From an uncultured bacterium (GTDB taxonomy: Bacteria > Cyanobacteriota > Vampirovibrionia > Gastranaerophilales > Gastranaerophilaceae): a stretch of DNA of 6,372 bases. The position numbers and the translations under genes are program-made. The notes beneath the pieces were generated by a model. It was not told the DNA's origin. It searched no databases and saw only the letters and a program-made list of their open reading frames with translations. Below, one piece after another: positions 1 through 6,268 of the stretch (position 1 is the first letter of the stretch; each line of letters starts with the position of its first letter). Where the stretch lies: NCBI GenBank assembly GCA_946183815.1, contig CAMHDG010000091.1, positions 1-6,372 on the forward strand, written 5' to 3'.

Positions 1-1384
1 TTAGAACCTTATTATGTGCTAAATCAACGATAGAATATCTCCCGACTTTTGTATCCGTTACAATAACTAAATCAGTATCAGGAACAGGACACATTTTAGT
101 AGAGAACCCGTCACCTTCAATATTTATTACCCCTGCGGGTTCATTATTCTCAATATTTACTACCTGAATTTGATTATAATTTGCACCTAAAATATAGAGC
201 AAATTGTTATGAATCATCATATCGACAGGTTTTTCAACTGTGTCAAATTCTGATAATAACTGGTTTGTTTTATAGTTCAAAACCGCAATTCTGCTTTTTG
301 ATCTGCTGGATAAATAAACAATACCGTTGTTGAATAAAACTTTTGATATATTAGGGAATTTACCTAAATTTTTGAGTTTATAATCGTTTTTTAACTCAAC
401 AGACCAAACACTGTCACTGATTTTATCAACATATAAAAGATAATCATCGCTCAAAGTCAATTTTTCACATCTTCCGTTAACCTTAATTCTTTGAACTAAT
501 GACATTGTATTCAAATCAAGTACATAAAGAGTTGATGTTGCAGGTGTTGCAATATAGGCTCTATTGTTAACATTATCCATAACAATATCCCCGCCCTGTG
601 AGGTTAAATCTATCTGCTTGATAATTTGATCGTCAGCAATAGAAATTATATTCAATAAAGTGCTGTCACAAGAAGTTACTATCAAAAACTTGCTGTCTTT
701 TGTGATTTGAGCATCAACAGGAGTAGCGATTTGTGATAAAGCATAATCTGATTTAAATGCCTCCCCGTTTACAACTGAAATATTTTTTGAGTATGAAGAT
801 ACCATATACAAGTTTTTATCTTTAATAGATGCTATTGTTGATTTATTTTCATACTTATTTTTAGCAGGCGCTTCATCAAACACTTTAGCAGATAAAGTAA
901 CATCTGACACAACCTTAATAACTTTTTCAGGATCTAATTTAATATCAAGGTTACCCACAATACTTTTAATATTTTCAGGTATTATTAACCCGTTAGGTAC
1001 AAGCATATCCTGCGGAAGAATACCGGTTTTAACCTGAACAGGAGGATGGTCAAATCTCATTACAGTCTTTTTGCCGTCTTTAGTTATAACCTTTAATAAA
1101 ACAAAATCATTATTGAATATAACCACCTCCGGCTTATCGTTTATTGTTGAACCTGCAGGATAAGTTTCAGAGATTTCAAGTTGTTCAGGCTTTTTAAAAG
1201 ATGCAGGATACAACGGTAAATATAGTGTTCCGTCAGGATATATTATTACCCCGTCAAAACGAATATCTACCCCTGACACATTCTTCTTTAAATACCCCTG
1301 AACATCTGATGGTAATTTTGATGCTAATGCTGTTGTTATAGTCAGCATCATACATACAAATAAACCTAATATCTTCTTCCCCAT
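1..1384 (-). CDS. Secreted beta-propeller (YVTN/NHL-like) protein, 3' end outside the window
   Basis: The frame is open from ATG at 1384 to the window edge, giving 461 codons with no stop, so the C-terminus is missing. Residues 1-21 look like a Sec signal peptide: KK at positions 3-4, a hydrophobic core (ILGLFVCMMLTITT) and an ALA cleavage site. Residues 22 to about 185 match no domain I recognise. From about residue 188 onward there are repeated units of roughly 40 residues with the pattern of short strands seen in propeller blades, for example NRAYIATPATSTLYVLDL (274-291), GIVYLSSRSKSRIAVLNY (354-371) and NLLYILGANYNQIQVVNI (394-411). About six blades are visible and the rest would lie downstream. 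This suggests an exported binding or scaffold protein; no catalytic motif is visible. The start is supported by AAGGGA (1393-1398) eight bases upstream. A predicted promoter and the palindrome after dnaJ suggest a separate transcription unit. The fold is an inference from repeat pattern and the substrate is unknown. Confidence 0.8.
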   Translation of the reverse strand, partial: MGKKILGLFVCMMLTITTALASKLPSDVQGYLKKNVSGVDIRFDGVIIYPDGTLYLPLYPASFKKPEQLEISETYPAGSTINDKPEVVIFNNDFVLLKVITKDGKKTVMRFDHPPVQVKTGILPQDMLVPNGLIIPENIKSIVGNLDIKLDPEKVIKVVSDVTLSAKVFDEAPAKNKYENKSTIASIKDKNLYMVSSYSKNISVVNGEAFKSDYALSQIATPVDAQITKDSKFLIVTSCDSTLLNIISIADDQIIKQIDLTSQGGDIVMDNVNNRAYIATPATSTLYVLDLNTMSLVQRIKVNGRCEKLTLSDDYLLYVDKISDSVWSVELKNDYKLKNLGKFPNISKVLFNNGIVYLSSRSKSRIAVLNYKTNQLLSEFDTVEKPVDMMIHNNLLYILGANYNQIQVVNIENNEPAGVINIEGDGFSTKMCPVPDTDLVIVTDTKVGRYSIVDLAHNKVL

Positions 1385-1421
1385 TTATAATATCCCTTTT
1401 TAGTTACAAATACATATCTAT

Positions 1422-1450
1422 ATTTTACCCTCATAAAACTATCTGGGCAA
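1422..1450 (-). promoter_or_regulatory. Predicted sigma70-type promoter of the propeller gene
   Basis: On the minus strand TTGCCC (1450-1445) and TAAAAT (1427-1422) are separated by exactly 17 bases. The predicted transcript start is near 1415, giving a leader of about 30 nt before the ATG at 1384. The -35 matches consensus at only four of six positions. The same -10 hexamer and 17-base spacing occur in the predicted grpE and gmk promoters, which adds some support. Confidence 0.45.
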
Positions 1451-1458
1451 GTGGTTAA

Positions 1459-1500
1459 TAAATTATTGTTTAGAGGCTTAAGCCTCTAAACAATAATTTA
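1459..1500 (-). terminator. 42-nt perfect palindrome at the dnaJ stop codon, probable terminator of grpE-dnaJ
   Basis: Two 21-base arms (1459-1479 and 1480-1500) are exact reverse complements with no spacer; the centre reads GGCTTAAGCC. The folded RNA would have a GC-containing core (GAGGC/GCCTC) continued by a long A/T stem. The dnaJ stop codon (TAA, 1500-1498) is the first three bases of the hairpin. It sits between dnaJ and the promoter of the next gene, as a terminator should, but no clean U-run follows, so it is not a textbook intrinsic terminator. It could also protect the mRNA 3' end or be a dispersed repeat. The structure is certain; the terminator role is inferred. Confidence 0.6.
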
Positions 1501-2622
1501 CTTAAATGCCCCTTTAATCTTCTCTTTAACCGAGAGTTTTTCTTTTCGCTTTCCTGTTTGGAGTTCGTATAATTTTTCATAGAGTGCTTTTTCTTCGTTA
1601 GAAAGTTTTGTCGGAGTCATAACAGTTACAATAACAATATGATCCCCCCTTAATGAAGGGTTAGCAATACTCGGTACACCTGCCCCTTTTATTTTGACTT
1701 TATCCCCGCTTTGGAGTCCCTGCGGGATAGAAATATCTCTTTCGCCATCAAGTGTTTTTATAGTTATAACATCACCTAACGCAGCCTGAGATGGTGTGAC
1801 CGTACATTCGGTAAAAATTGTCATATCTTCTCTATGATAATAATCTGACGGTTTTACATGTATAACAACATACAAATCACCTGATGGGCCACCGTTTATA
1901 CCTGCATCACCCTCATGAGAAATTCGCATTTTTGACCCGTTATCAACCCCCTGAGGAATTTTGATTTTAATAGTTTTTTCCGCCTCTTTTCGACCTTCAC
2001 CGTGACAGTCAGGACATGGTTCAGAGATAATTTTACCTTTCCCATGACATTTAGGACAAGTAACTATCTGCGAGATGCTTCCCAGAATAGTACGTTGTGT
2101 TTGTTGTACCTGACCTCTGCCATTACATGTCGGACATACAACGGGTTCAGAGCCTGCCTTTGCTCCTGTCCCATGACAAGACTCACAAGTTTCTAAATGG
2201 TCGATTTTTATCTCTTTTTCAAGCCCAAAAACAGCCTCCTCAAACTCAATCCCAACATCAAGTCTTAAATTTTCACCACGTTGAGGAGCATTAGGGTCAA
2301 CCCTTCTTCCGCCTCCAAAACCAAAACCGCCAAAGAACGATTCAAATATATCATTCAAATCACCAAACCCATCGGCAAACGGTCCTTGCGAAGAGAAACC
2401 TGCCTGATTAAGTCCTTCTTCCCCAAATCTGTCATACGTTGCACGCTTGTTGTCGTCCATAAGAGTTTCATAGGCTTTACCTAACTCTTTAAACTTTTCT
2501 TCTGCATCAGGTGCTTTATTTACATCAGGGTGTAAAACCCTTGCCTGTTTTCTGAAAGCACTTTTTATCTCATCCTTTGTTGCGTCTTTTGATACGCCTA
2601 ATATCTCATAATAATCTGCCAT
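1498..2622 (-). CDS. dnaJ: Chaperone protein DnaJ (Hsp40), full length
   Basis: This is the co-chaperone that delivers unfolded clients to DnaK and stimulates its ATPase through the J domain in the cytoplasm. The 374-residue product has the complete class I architecture. The J domain covers about 3-67 with HPD at 31-33. A Gly/Phe-rich linker spans about 70-105, including the conserved DIF (91-93). The zinc-binding region has four CxxCxGxG repeats with all eight cysteines (146/149, 163/166, 189/192, 203/206), followed by the C-terminal substrate-binding domains to 374. The length is typical of the family. The start MADYYEILGVS fits the family exactly, although the ribosome binding site is weak: AGGA lies 13 bases before the ATG. 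It lies 45 bases downstream of grpE with no terminator between, so the two are probably co-transcribed. dnaK is not adjacent. Confidence 0.98.
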   Translation of the reverse strand: MADYYEILGVSKDATKDEIKSAFRKQARVLHPDVNKAPDAEEKFKELGKAYETLMDDNKRATYDRFGEEGLNQAGFSSQGPFADGFGDLNDIFESFFGGFGFGGGRRVDPNAPQRGENLRLDVGIEFEEAVFGLEKEIKIDHLETCESCHGTGAKAGSEPVVCPTCNGRGQVQQTQRTILGSISQIVTCPKCHGKGKIISEPCPDCHGEGRKEAEKTIKIKIPQGVDNGSKMRISHEGDAGINGGPSGDLYVVIHVKPSDYYHREDMTIFTECTVTPSQAALGDVITIKTLDGERDISIPQGLQSGDKVKIKGAGVPSIANPSLRGDHIVIVTVMTPTKLSNEEKALYEKLYELQTGKRKEKLSVKEKIKGAFK

Positions 2623-2667
2623 CTTTAATTTATTTTCCTGTTTCTAGTGTTCCTTTTTTTGTCAACT

Positions 2668-3279
2668 CTATTCAGCAGTTGCAACATTAACAAGAGCAGG
2701 TCTTAAAACTCTGTCCTCTAATTTATACCCTTTTTGTAATACCGCAATAATGGTATGTTCAGGATATTCACTTGTTGGGGTTTGCATAACTGCCTCGTGA
2801 AAATTAGGGTCAAACTCTTTTCCGTCTGCATCAATCTCTTCTAACCCAACTTTTGTTAATACATCTACTAACTGCTTGTGAACAAGCGAAAAACTTTCTT
2901 TTAACTTGTCACTATCCTCAACTGTTTCGTTTGCCTTTTCACCACGTTCAAAATTGTCTAATACCTCAATAACTTTTTTCAACGTGTTTTCTGCCCCGTA
3001 TTTTAAAAGACTTTCTCTTTCCTGTGCCTGACGTTTTCTGTAATTATCAAAATCAGCAGCAAGTCTGATATATTGACTGTTTAATATATCATATTTTTCT
3101 TTTGAAACTGTTTCACTCTGATTTTCAGAAACAATAATTTCAGGATTTTCTTCAGTTTGAGCATGTTCTTCGCCAGAATCTTCTTTTTGCTCATCAACTA
3201 CAACTTCAGCGTCAGGGTTAACTTCGGCTGTTGCATCAATATTCATCTCTTCCGTTCCGTTATTAAATGGATTAGTCAT
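2668..3279 (-). CDS. grpE: Nucleotide exchange factor GrpE
   Basis: GrpE releases ADP from DnaK and so resets the Hsp70 cycle. The 203-residue product begins with an acidic, low-complexity stretch (about 1-58), which is variable in the family. A long helical dimerisation region follows (about 58-145) with the signature RLAADFDNYRKR (72-83). The C-terminal beta-wing domain that contacts DnaK has FDPNFHEAV (156-164) and QKGYKLEDRVLRPALVNV (182-199). The length is normal. The start at 3279 is supported by GGGAG (3290-3286) six bases upstream; a later in-frame Met at residue 12 has no comparable site. It is the first gene of a probable grpE-dnaJ unit. No hrcA or dnaK is seen beside it, and I found no CIRCE operator upstream, so heat-shock control through HrcA is not supported by this window. 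Confidence 0.97.
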   Translation of the reverse strand: MTNPFNNGTEEMNIDATAEVNPDAEVVVDEQKEDSGEEHAQTEENPEIIVSENQSETVSKEKYDILNSQYIRLAADFDNYRKRQAQERESLLKYGAENTLKKVIEVLDNFERGEKANETVEDSDKLKESFSLVHKQLVDVLTKVGLEEIDADGKEFDPNFHEAVMQTPTSEYPEHTIIAVLQKGYKLEDRVLRPALVNVATAE

Positions 3280-3300
3280 TTTTCACTCCCTTTTTACAGT

Positions 3301-3342
3301 ATTTTACATGCTATATTATAGATTATCAATTCCCATATACAA
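3301..3342 (-). promoter_or_regulatory. Predicted promoter region of grpE-dnaJ, two overlapping candidates
   Basis: Two sigma70-like arrangements overlap on the minus strand. The first is TTGTAT (3342-3337), a 16-base spacer, then TATAAT (3320-3315), a perfect -10. The second is TTGATA (3329-3324), a 17-base spacer, then TAAAAT (3306-3301), which would start transcription near 3294, only about 15 nt before the ATG but still including the GGGAG ribosome binding site. Either or both may be used. No CIRCE inverted repeat is present. Confidence 0.5.
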
Positions 3343-3394
3343 GAAATGTTTATTTTTTCTTAACTATTGACCGAAACAAAAGACATAAAACGAC

Positions 3395-3425
3395 AAAAAA
3401 CCTGCCCGGTGTGTGGCAGGCAGGT
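3395..3425 (-). terminator. Rho-independent terminator after the 74-codon gene
   Basis: On the minus strand ACCTGCC (3425-3419) pairs with GGCAGGT (3406-3400) in a perfect 7-bp GC-rich stem around a 12-base loop, followed directly by a T-run (3400-3395). A-residues before the stem could extend pairing with the T-run. It lies about 40 bases after the stop codon of the small gene and upstream of the grpE promoter, separating the two units. It lacks a comparable T-run on the plus strand. Confidence 0.85.
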
Positions 3426-3466
3426 CTTTTGATTAAAGAATCTCCTTTCTCCTAAAATACTTTCCC

Positions 3467-3691
3467 CTATATATGTGCCGATCTCATTGCTATATCCAGG
3501 TTTCCTTTTTTGATGAAATAAACACTCATTAGGCTCGCACAGAGCAGTCCCGATATAGGTATGATATCTGCCGATTTTAATTTTACGGTATTGTCATAGT
3601 TGATTTGTGATGGTTTTTTACTAGGGTGCATTGGCTGTAACGCTCTTGAGGGAAAACGACCACCAGAAAAATCTACAGTATTAACCTTCAT
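3467..3691 (-). CDS. Small single-span membrane protein of unknown function (74 aa)
   Basis: I do not recognise this protein. It is 74 residues long, with a polar N-terminal half rich in Ser, Pro, Lys and Asn (begins MKVNTVDFSGGRFPS) and one hydrophobic segment of about 18-20 residues (IIPISGLLCASLMSVYFI, 43-60) followed by KK and a short tail ending in AHI. This suggests a single-pass membrane protein; there is no cleavable N-terminal signal. The start at 3691 is preferred over an in-frame ATG at 3709 because GAGGTG (3703-3698) lies six bases before it, while the upstream ATG has no such site. Expression signals support a real gene: a TATAAT box upstream and a strong intrinsic terminator downstream. 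It stands alone between the Nif3-family gene and grpE. Function is unknown. Confidence 0.7.
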   Translation of the reverse strand: MKVNTVDFSGGRFPSRALQPMHPSKKPSQINYDNTVKLKSADIIPISGLLCASLMSVYFIKKGNLDIAMRSAHI

Positions 3692-3697
3692 AATTAA

Positions 3698-3703
3698 CAC
3701 CTC
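3698..3703 (-). promoter_or_regulatory. Shine-Dalgarno site that sets the start of the 74-codon gene
   Basis: GAGGTG on the minus strand lies six bases before the ATG at 3691 and falls inside the frame of the longer alternative (ATG 3709), arguing that the shorter product is the real one. Confidence 0.7.
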
Positions 3704-3740
3704 AATCATCTACCATTAAGACCATTAAACTTATGTTCTA

Positions 3741-3769
3741 ATTATACAAAATTTTTTTTGCTTTGAATA
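3741..3769 (-). promoter_or_regulatory. Predicted promoter of the 74-codon gene
   Basis: TATAAT (3746-3741) is a perfect -10 hexamer on the minus strand. The 17-base-spaced -35 position (3769-3764, TATTCA) matches poorly, but the spacer holds an A8T4 tract that may bend DNA or act as an AT-rich upstream aid. The predicted start near 3734 gives a leader of about 43 nt that contains two copies of TTAATGGT separated by one base (3728-3721 and 3719-3712). The role of that direct repeat is unknown. Confidence 0.45.
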
Positions 3770-3851
3770 GTATTTATTAAGAAATGTAAAGTTGAATTTT
3801 CAAGTTATTACTGGGTTTAAGGGTATTTTATACACTTAATAAGTTAAAGAT

Positions 3852-4526
3852 TTACTTGTAAATAAACGGGCATTTTTCTTCTGCAAAAATAACTTCGCAA
3901 CCTAAAATTTCTTTAAAGATTGGAAGTATAATTATCTCGCTCTCAAAGTGCCCTATGTCAAAAATTACAATGTCGCTTTCGGATGCTAAATGATACTTTA
4001 AATCGCCTGTTACAAAGGCATCAACCTCACAATATGGGATAAGGTCACTGCCTGAACCTGCACAAAAACCAATGGTCTGGATTTCTTTTGTATGGTGGTT
4101 GTTTACATATCTCATATTTGGAGATATTTTTCGCAGGTTTTGAGCAAAATCTTCTACTTTTATCGGGGTTTCAAGCCTTACAATTCTCACAAATTCCTCA
4201 ATAGTTTCTTCTGATTTTAGTCCCAGATATTTTAAAACAGTATCTGTTGTTCCGCCTTTTGCCTTGTCCATATTTGTATGGGCACAATAAATATCTATGT
4301 CCGAATACGCAACAGGAACACAAAACAGCGGGTGATGAGATATTATCATATCGCAACCGTTCTCTTTTGCTTGTTTTACGACATCATCCGTTACGGTTAA
4401 AGCAAGCATAATTTTATTTACATCAATATTTCGGGTACAGACCAACCAGCCTGAACAATCCCATTTTTCCTGTGTATCTAATGATGCAAACTTTTCTATT
4501 TTACGGACTAAATCAAACTTATTCAC
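3852..4526 (-). CDS. Nif3-like dinuclear metal-centre protein (YbgI/DUF34 family)
   Basis: This is a member of the conserved Nif3/YbgI family, often labelled GTP cyclohydrolase 1 type 2, which forms hexameric rings with a two-metal site and whose physiological role is not settled. Numbered from the ATG at 4535, visible motifs are KWDCSGW (24-30), SHHPL (66-70), AHTNMD (85-90), the GSG loop (160-162), DAFVTGDLKYH (172-182) and DIGHFESE (193-200). They supply the expected metal ligands H67/H68, D90, H196 and E200. The start is ambiguous. The ATG at 4535 has GGAG only one base before it, whereas an in-frame GTG at 4526 has the same GGAG ten bases upstream, so I prefer the GTG (224 aa). The gene overlaps the end of coaBC (8 nt with GTG, 17 nt with ATG), implying translational coupling. 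The segment between SHHPL and AHTNMD is shorter than in E. coli YbgI as I recall it. Confidence 0.92.
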   Translation of the reverse strand: MNKFDLVRKIEKFASLDTQEKWDCSGWLVCTRNIDVNKIMLALTVTDDVVKQAKENGCDMIISHHPLFCVPVAYSDIDIYCAHTNMDKAKGGTTDTVLKYLGLKSEETIEEFVRIVRLETPIKVEDFAQNLRKISPNMRYVNNHHTKEIQTIGFCAGSGSDLIPYCEVDAFVTGDLKYHLASESDIVIFDIGHFESEIIILPIFKEILGCEVIFAEEKCPFIYK

Positions 4527-5709
4527 AGAACACATACTCCAAAATTTGTTTTGCTATTTTATTTTTTGATGTTTTTTTTAAGTGTTTTGTTTCCTTTTCA
4601 CTCAAGATATAAACCTCATTTTCATCAGATGAAAAGCCTATATCTTTTCTTGAAATATCGTTTGCGACAAGATAATCGCAACCTTTGTTTTTAATCTTAA
4701 TTTTTGCGTTTTTAAGCAGGTTTTCACTTTCTGCACAGAAACCGACAATTTTTGTATCGCCTTTGTTTTCTGATATTGTTTTTAAAATGTCAGGGTTTTT
4801 GACAAGGGTTAGTGTCATTTTGTCCTCTGATGTTTTTTTGAGTTTTTGCTCTGCATAATTTTCTGCCCTGTAATCTGCAACTGCGGCAGACATTATTATG
4901 CAGTCAGAGTTTTCTTTTGATTTAAGAACAGCCTCCAACATATCTTGTGCTGACTGTACTTTGGTTACTTTATACGGTCTTTCTATCTCAAAAGTGGAAA
5001 TAAGTTCAACCTTTGCCCCCATCATATATGCATTATCGGCAAGTGCTGTTCCCATTTTGCCTGAAGAAAAGTTTGAGATATATCTTACGGGGTCGATTTT
5101 TTCTATTGTTCCGCCTGCTGTTATTGTTATTTTTTTGTCTTTAAGCGGTTGAGAATGGTCAAGTATTTCAAGTGTTTTATCTAAAATTTTGTCTAAAGAA
5201 CATAGTCTGCCCTGACCTTCTGTTCCGCAGGCAAGGAAACCGCTTTCCGGTTTAAGTATGTCGTAGCCGTTAGATTTAAGTTTTTTCAGGTTAGACTGAA
5301 CGAATTTATTATTCCACATATTAGTATTCATAGCGGGTGCAATAATTATGGGTTTATTGAATGCACAAGTTATTGAAGTCAGGAGGTTATCACAGATACC
5401 GTCTGCAATTTTTGATATTGTATTTGCGGATGCAGGTGCAATAACGAGAATATCTCCATCGTCTGCAAGGCTAATATGTTCAGGTTTATATTCTTTTATG
5501 TCGAAATTATCGGAATAAACGGGGTTATCGGAGAGAGTTGAAAGGGTGAGTTCTGTCACGAAATTAAAAGCGTTCGGAGTGGCTATAACTTTCACATTAA
5601 GCCCGTTTTTTTTATACATACGAATTAATTCACACATTTTGTATGCTGCTATACCGCCTGTTATCCCCAGTAAAACGGTTTTATTCAGTTTTATCTCTCT
5701 TGGTGTCAT
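4519..5709 (-). CDS. coaBC: Bifunctional CoaBC: phosphopantothenoylcysteine synthetase / decarboxylase
   Basis: CoaBC carries out two consecutive steps of coenzyme A synthesis: CTP-dependent joining of 4'-phosphopantothenate to cysteine (CoaB), then FMN-dependent decarboxylation to 4'-phosphopantetheine (CoaC). The 396-residue product has both domains. The CoaC part (about 8-185) shows GITGGIAAYK (15-24), the catalytic His in EHISLAD (H78), APAMNTNMW (124-132) and the catalytic Cys in ACGTEGQGRL (C161). The CoaB part (about 190-396) shows ITAGGT (196-201), DPVRYISNFSSGKMG (206-220) with the catalytic-type Asn at 213, SAAVADY (274-280), the substrate Lys in QKLKK (K289) and NPDIL (305-309). 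The length is typical. The ATG overlaps the gmk stop codon by 4 nt (ATGA), so translation is probably coupled and the weak local ribosome binding site is no objection. The end overlaps the Nif3-family gene. No rpoZ lies between gmk and coaBC, unlike the Firmicute arrangement. Confidence 0.98.
   Translation of the reverse strand: MTPREIKLNKTVLLGITGGIAAYKMCELIRMYKKNGLNVKVIATPNAFNFVTELTLSTLSDNPVYSDNFDIKEYKPEHISLADDGDILVIAPASANTISKIADGICDNLLTSITCAFNKPIIIAPAMNTNMWNNKFVQSNLKKLKSNGYDILKPESGFLACGTEGQGRLCSLDKILDKTLEILDHSQPLKDKKITITAGGTIEKIDPVRYISNFSSGKMGTALADNAYMMGAKVELISTFEIERPYKVTKVQSAQDMLEAVLKSKENSDCIIMSAAVADYRAENYAEQKLKKTSEDKMTLTLVKNPDILKTISENKGDTKIVGFCAESENLLKNAKIKIKNKGCDYLVANDISRKDIGFSSDENEVYILSEKETKHLKKTSKNKIAKQILEYVFCE
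4537..4540 (-). promoter_or_regulatory. GGAG site deciding the start of the Nif3-family gene
   Basis: GGAG on the minus strand, inside the 3' end of coaBC, is one base from the ATG at 4535 (too close to serve it) and ten bases from the in-frame GTG at 4526, which is a workable spacing. Confidence 0.45.
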
Positions 5710-6260
5710 TCTATAATTTTCTCGATTTGTGAAACTGCGTTTTCGACTGTATCATTAATTACTATATAGTCAAAATATTTAGAATTTTCTTTTTCAAACT
5801 CAACAAAATTCAGTCGTTTTTGGATGGCTTCTTCTGTTTCAGTTTTTCTGCCTCTTAATCTTGCAACGAGTTCCTCGTATGATGGCGGGGCGATGAAAAT
5901 AAGAACTGCCTCAGGCATCTTCTTTTTAATTTGTAAAGCACCTTGGGTGTCTATTTCTAAAAGTACGTGTTCGCCGTTTATAAGTAACTTTTCAACGAAT
6001 CGTCTTTTTGTTCCGTAGTAGTTACCGGAGAACTCTGCCCATTCCAAAAACTCGTCATTTTCTATTGCTTTTTTGAACTCGTCAACTGTTCTGAAAAAAT
6101 AGTTTTCGCCATCAATTTCCTGACCTCTTGGTTGACGGGTTGTATATGATATTGATAATTTAATATCAGAATTTCGTTCTAGCAAAGACTTTATAACAGT
6201 GCCTTTACCAACACCTGATGAACCTGATATTACTATTAATTTCTTTCTATCTTCACTCAT
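5706..6260 (-). CDS. gmk: Guanylate kinase
   Basis: Guanylate kinase phosphorylates GMP to GDP with ATP in the cytoplasm, the required step between GMP and GTP/dGTP. From the ATG at 6260 the product is 184 residues. The P-loop is GSSGVGKG (13-20). The GMP-binding region has SYTTRQPR (38-45) and GENYFF (51-56), followed by WAEFSGNYYGT and LLEIDTQGA, then the lid with LRGRKTETEEAIQKRL and a late NDT. These are the family motifs in order and the length is normal. An in-frame TTG at 6269 would add three residues, but it overlaps the predicted -10 box, so I prefer the ATG. No Shine-Dalgarno site precedes either start, and the predicted transcript start is about two bases before the ATG, suggesting a nearly leaderless mRNA. 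The gene leads the gmk-coaBC-nif3-like operon, and its TGA stop overlaps the coaBC ATG. Confidence 0.97.
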   Translation of the reverse strand: MSEDRKKLIVISGSSGVGKGTVIKSLLERNSDIKLSISYTTRQPRGQEIDGENYFFRTVDEFKKAIENDEFLEWAEFSGNYYGTKRRFVEKLLINGEHVLLEIDTQGALQIKKKMPEAVLIFIAPPSYEELVARLRGRKTETEEAIQKRLNFVEFEKENSKYFDYIVINDTVENAVSQIEKIIE

Positions 6261-6268
6261 TTGTTGCA

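Noticed and set aside
2002..2484. Short plus-strand open frames opposite dnaJ
   Set aside because: They lie wholly inside a clearly coding dnaJ, lack ribosome binding sites and have no recognisable protein features.
3280..3400. CIRCE or another heat-shock operator upstream of grpE
   Set aside because: No TTAGCACTC-N9-GAGTGCTAA-like inverted repeat is present on either strand.
3692..3709. Upstream ATG at 3709 for the small membrane protein
   Set aside because: There is no Shine-Dalgarno site before it, while a strong one precedes the ATG at 3691.
3770..3851. Intrinsic terminator after the Nif3-family gene
   Set aside because: Only very short or mismatched A/T inverted repeats occur (for example ACTT-AAT-AAGT, and a mismatched repeat around 3789-3806); none has a GC stem or T-run.
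4898..6018. Short plus-strand open frames opposite coaBC and gmk
   Set aside because: They are antisense shadows of well-conserved genes; their hydrophobic look follows from the complementary codons.
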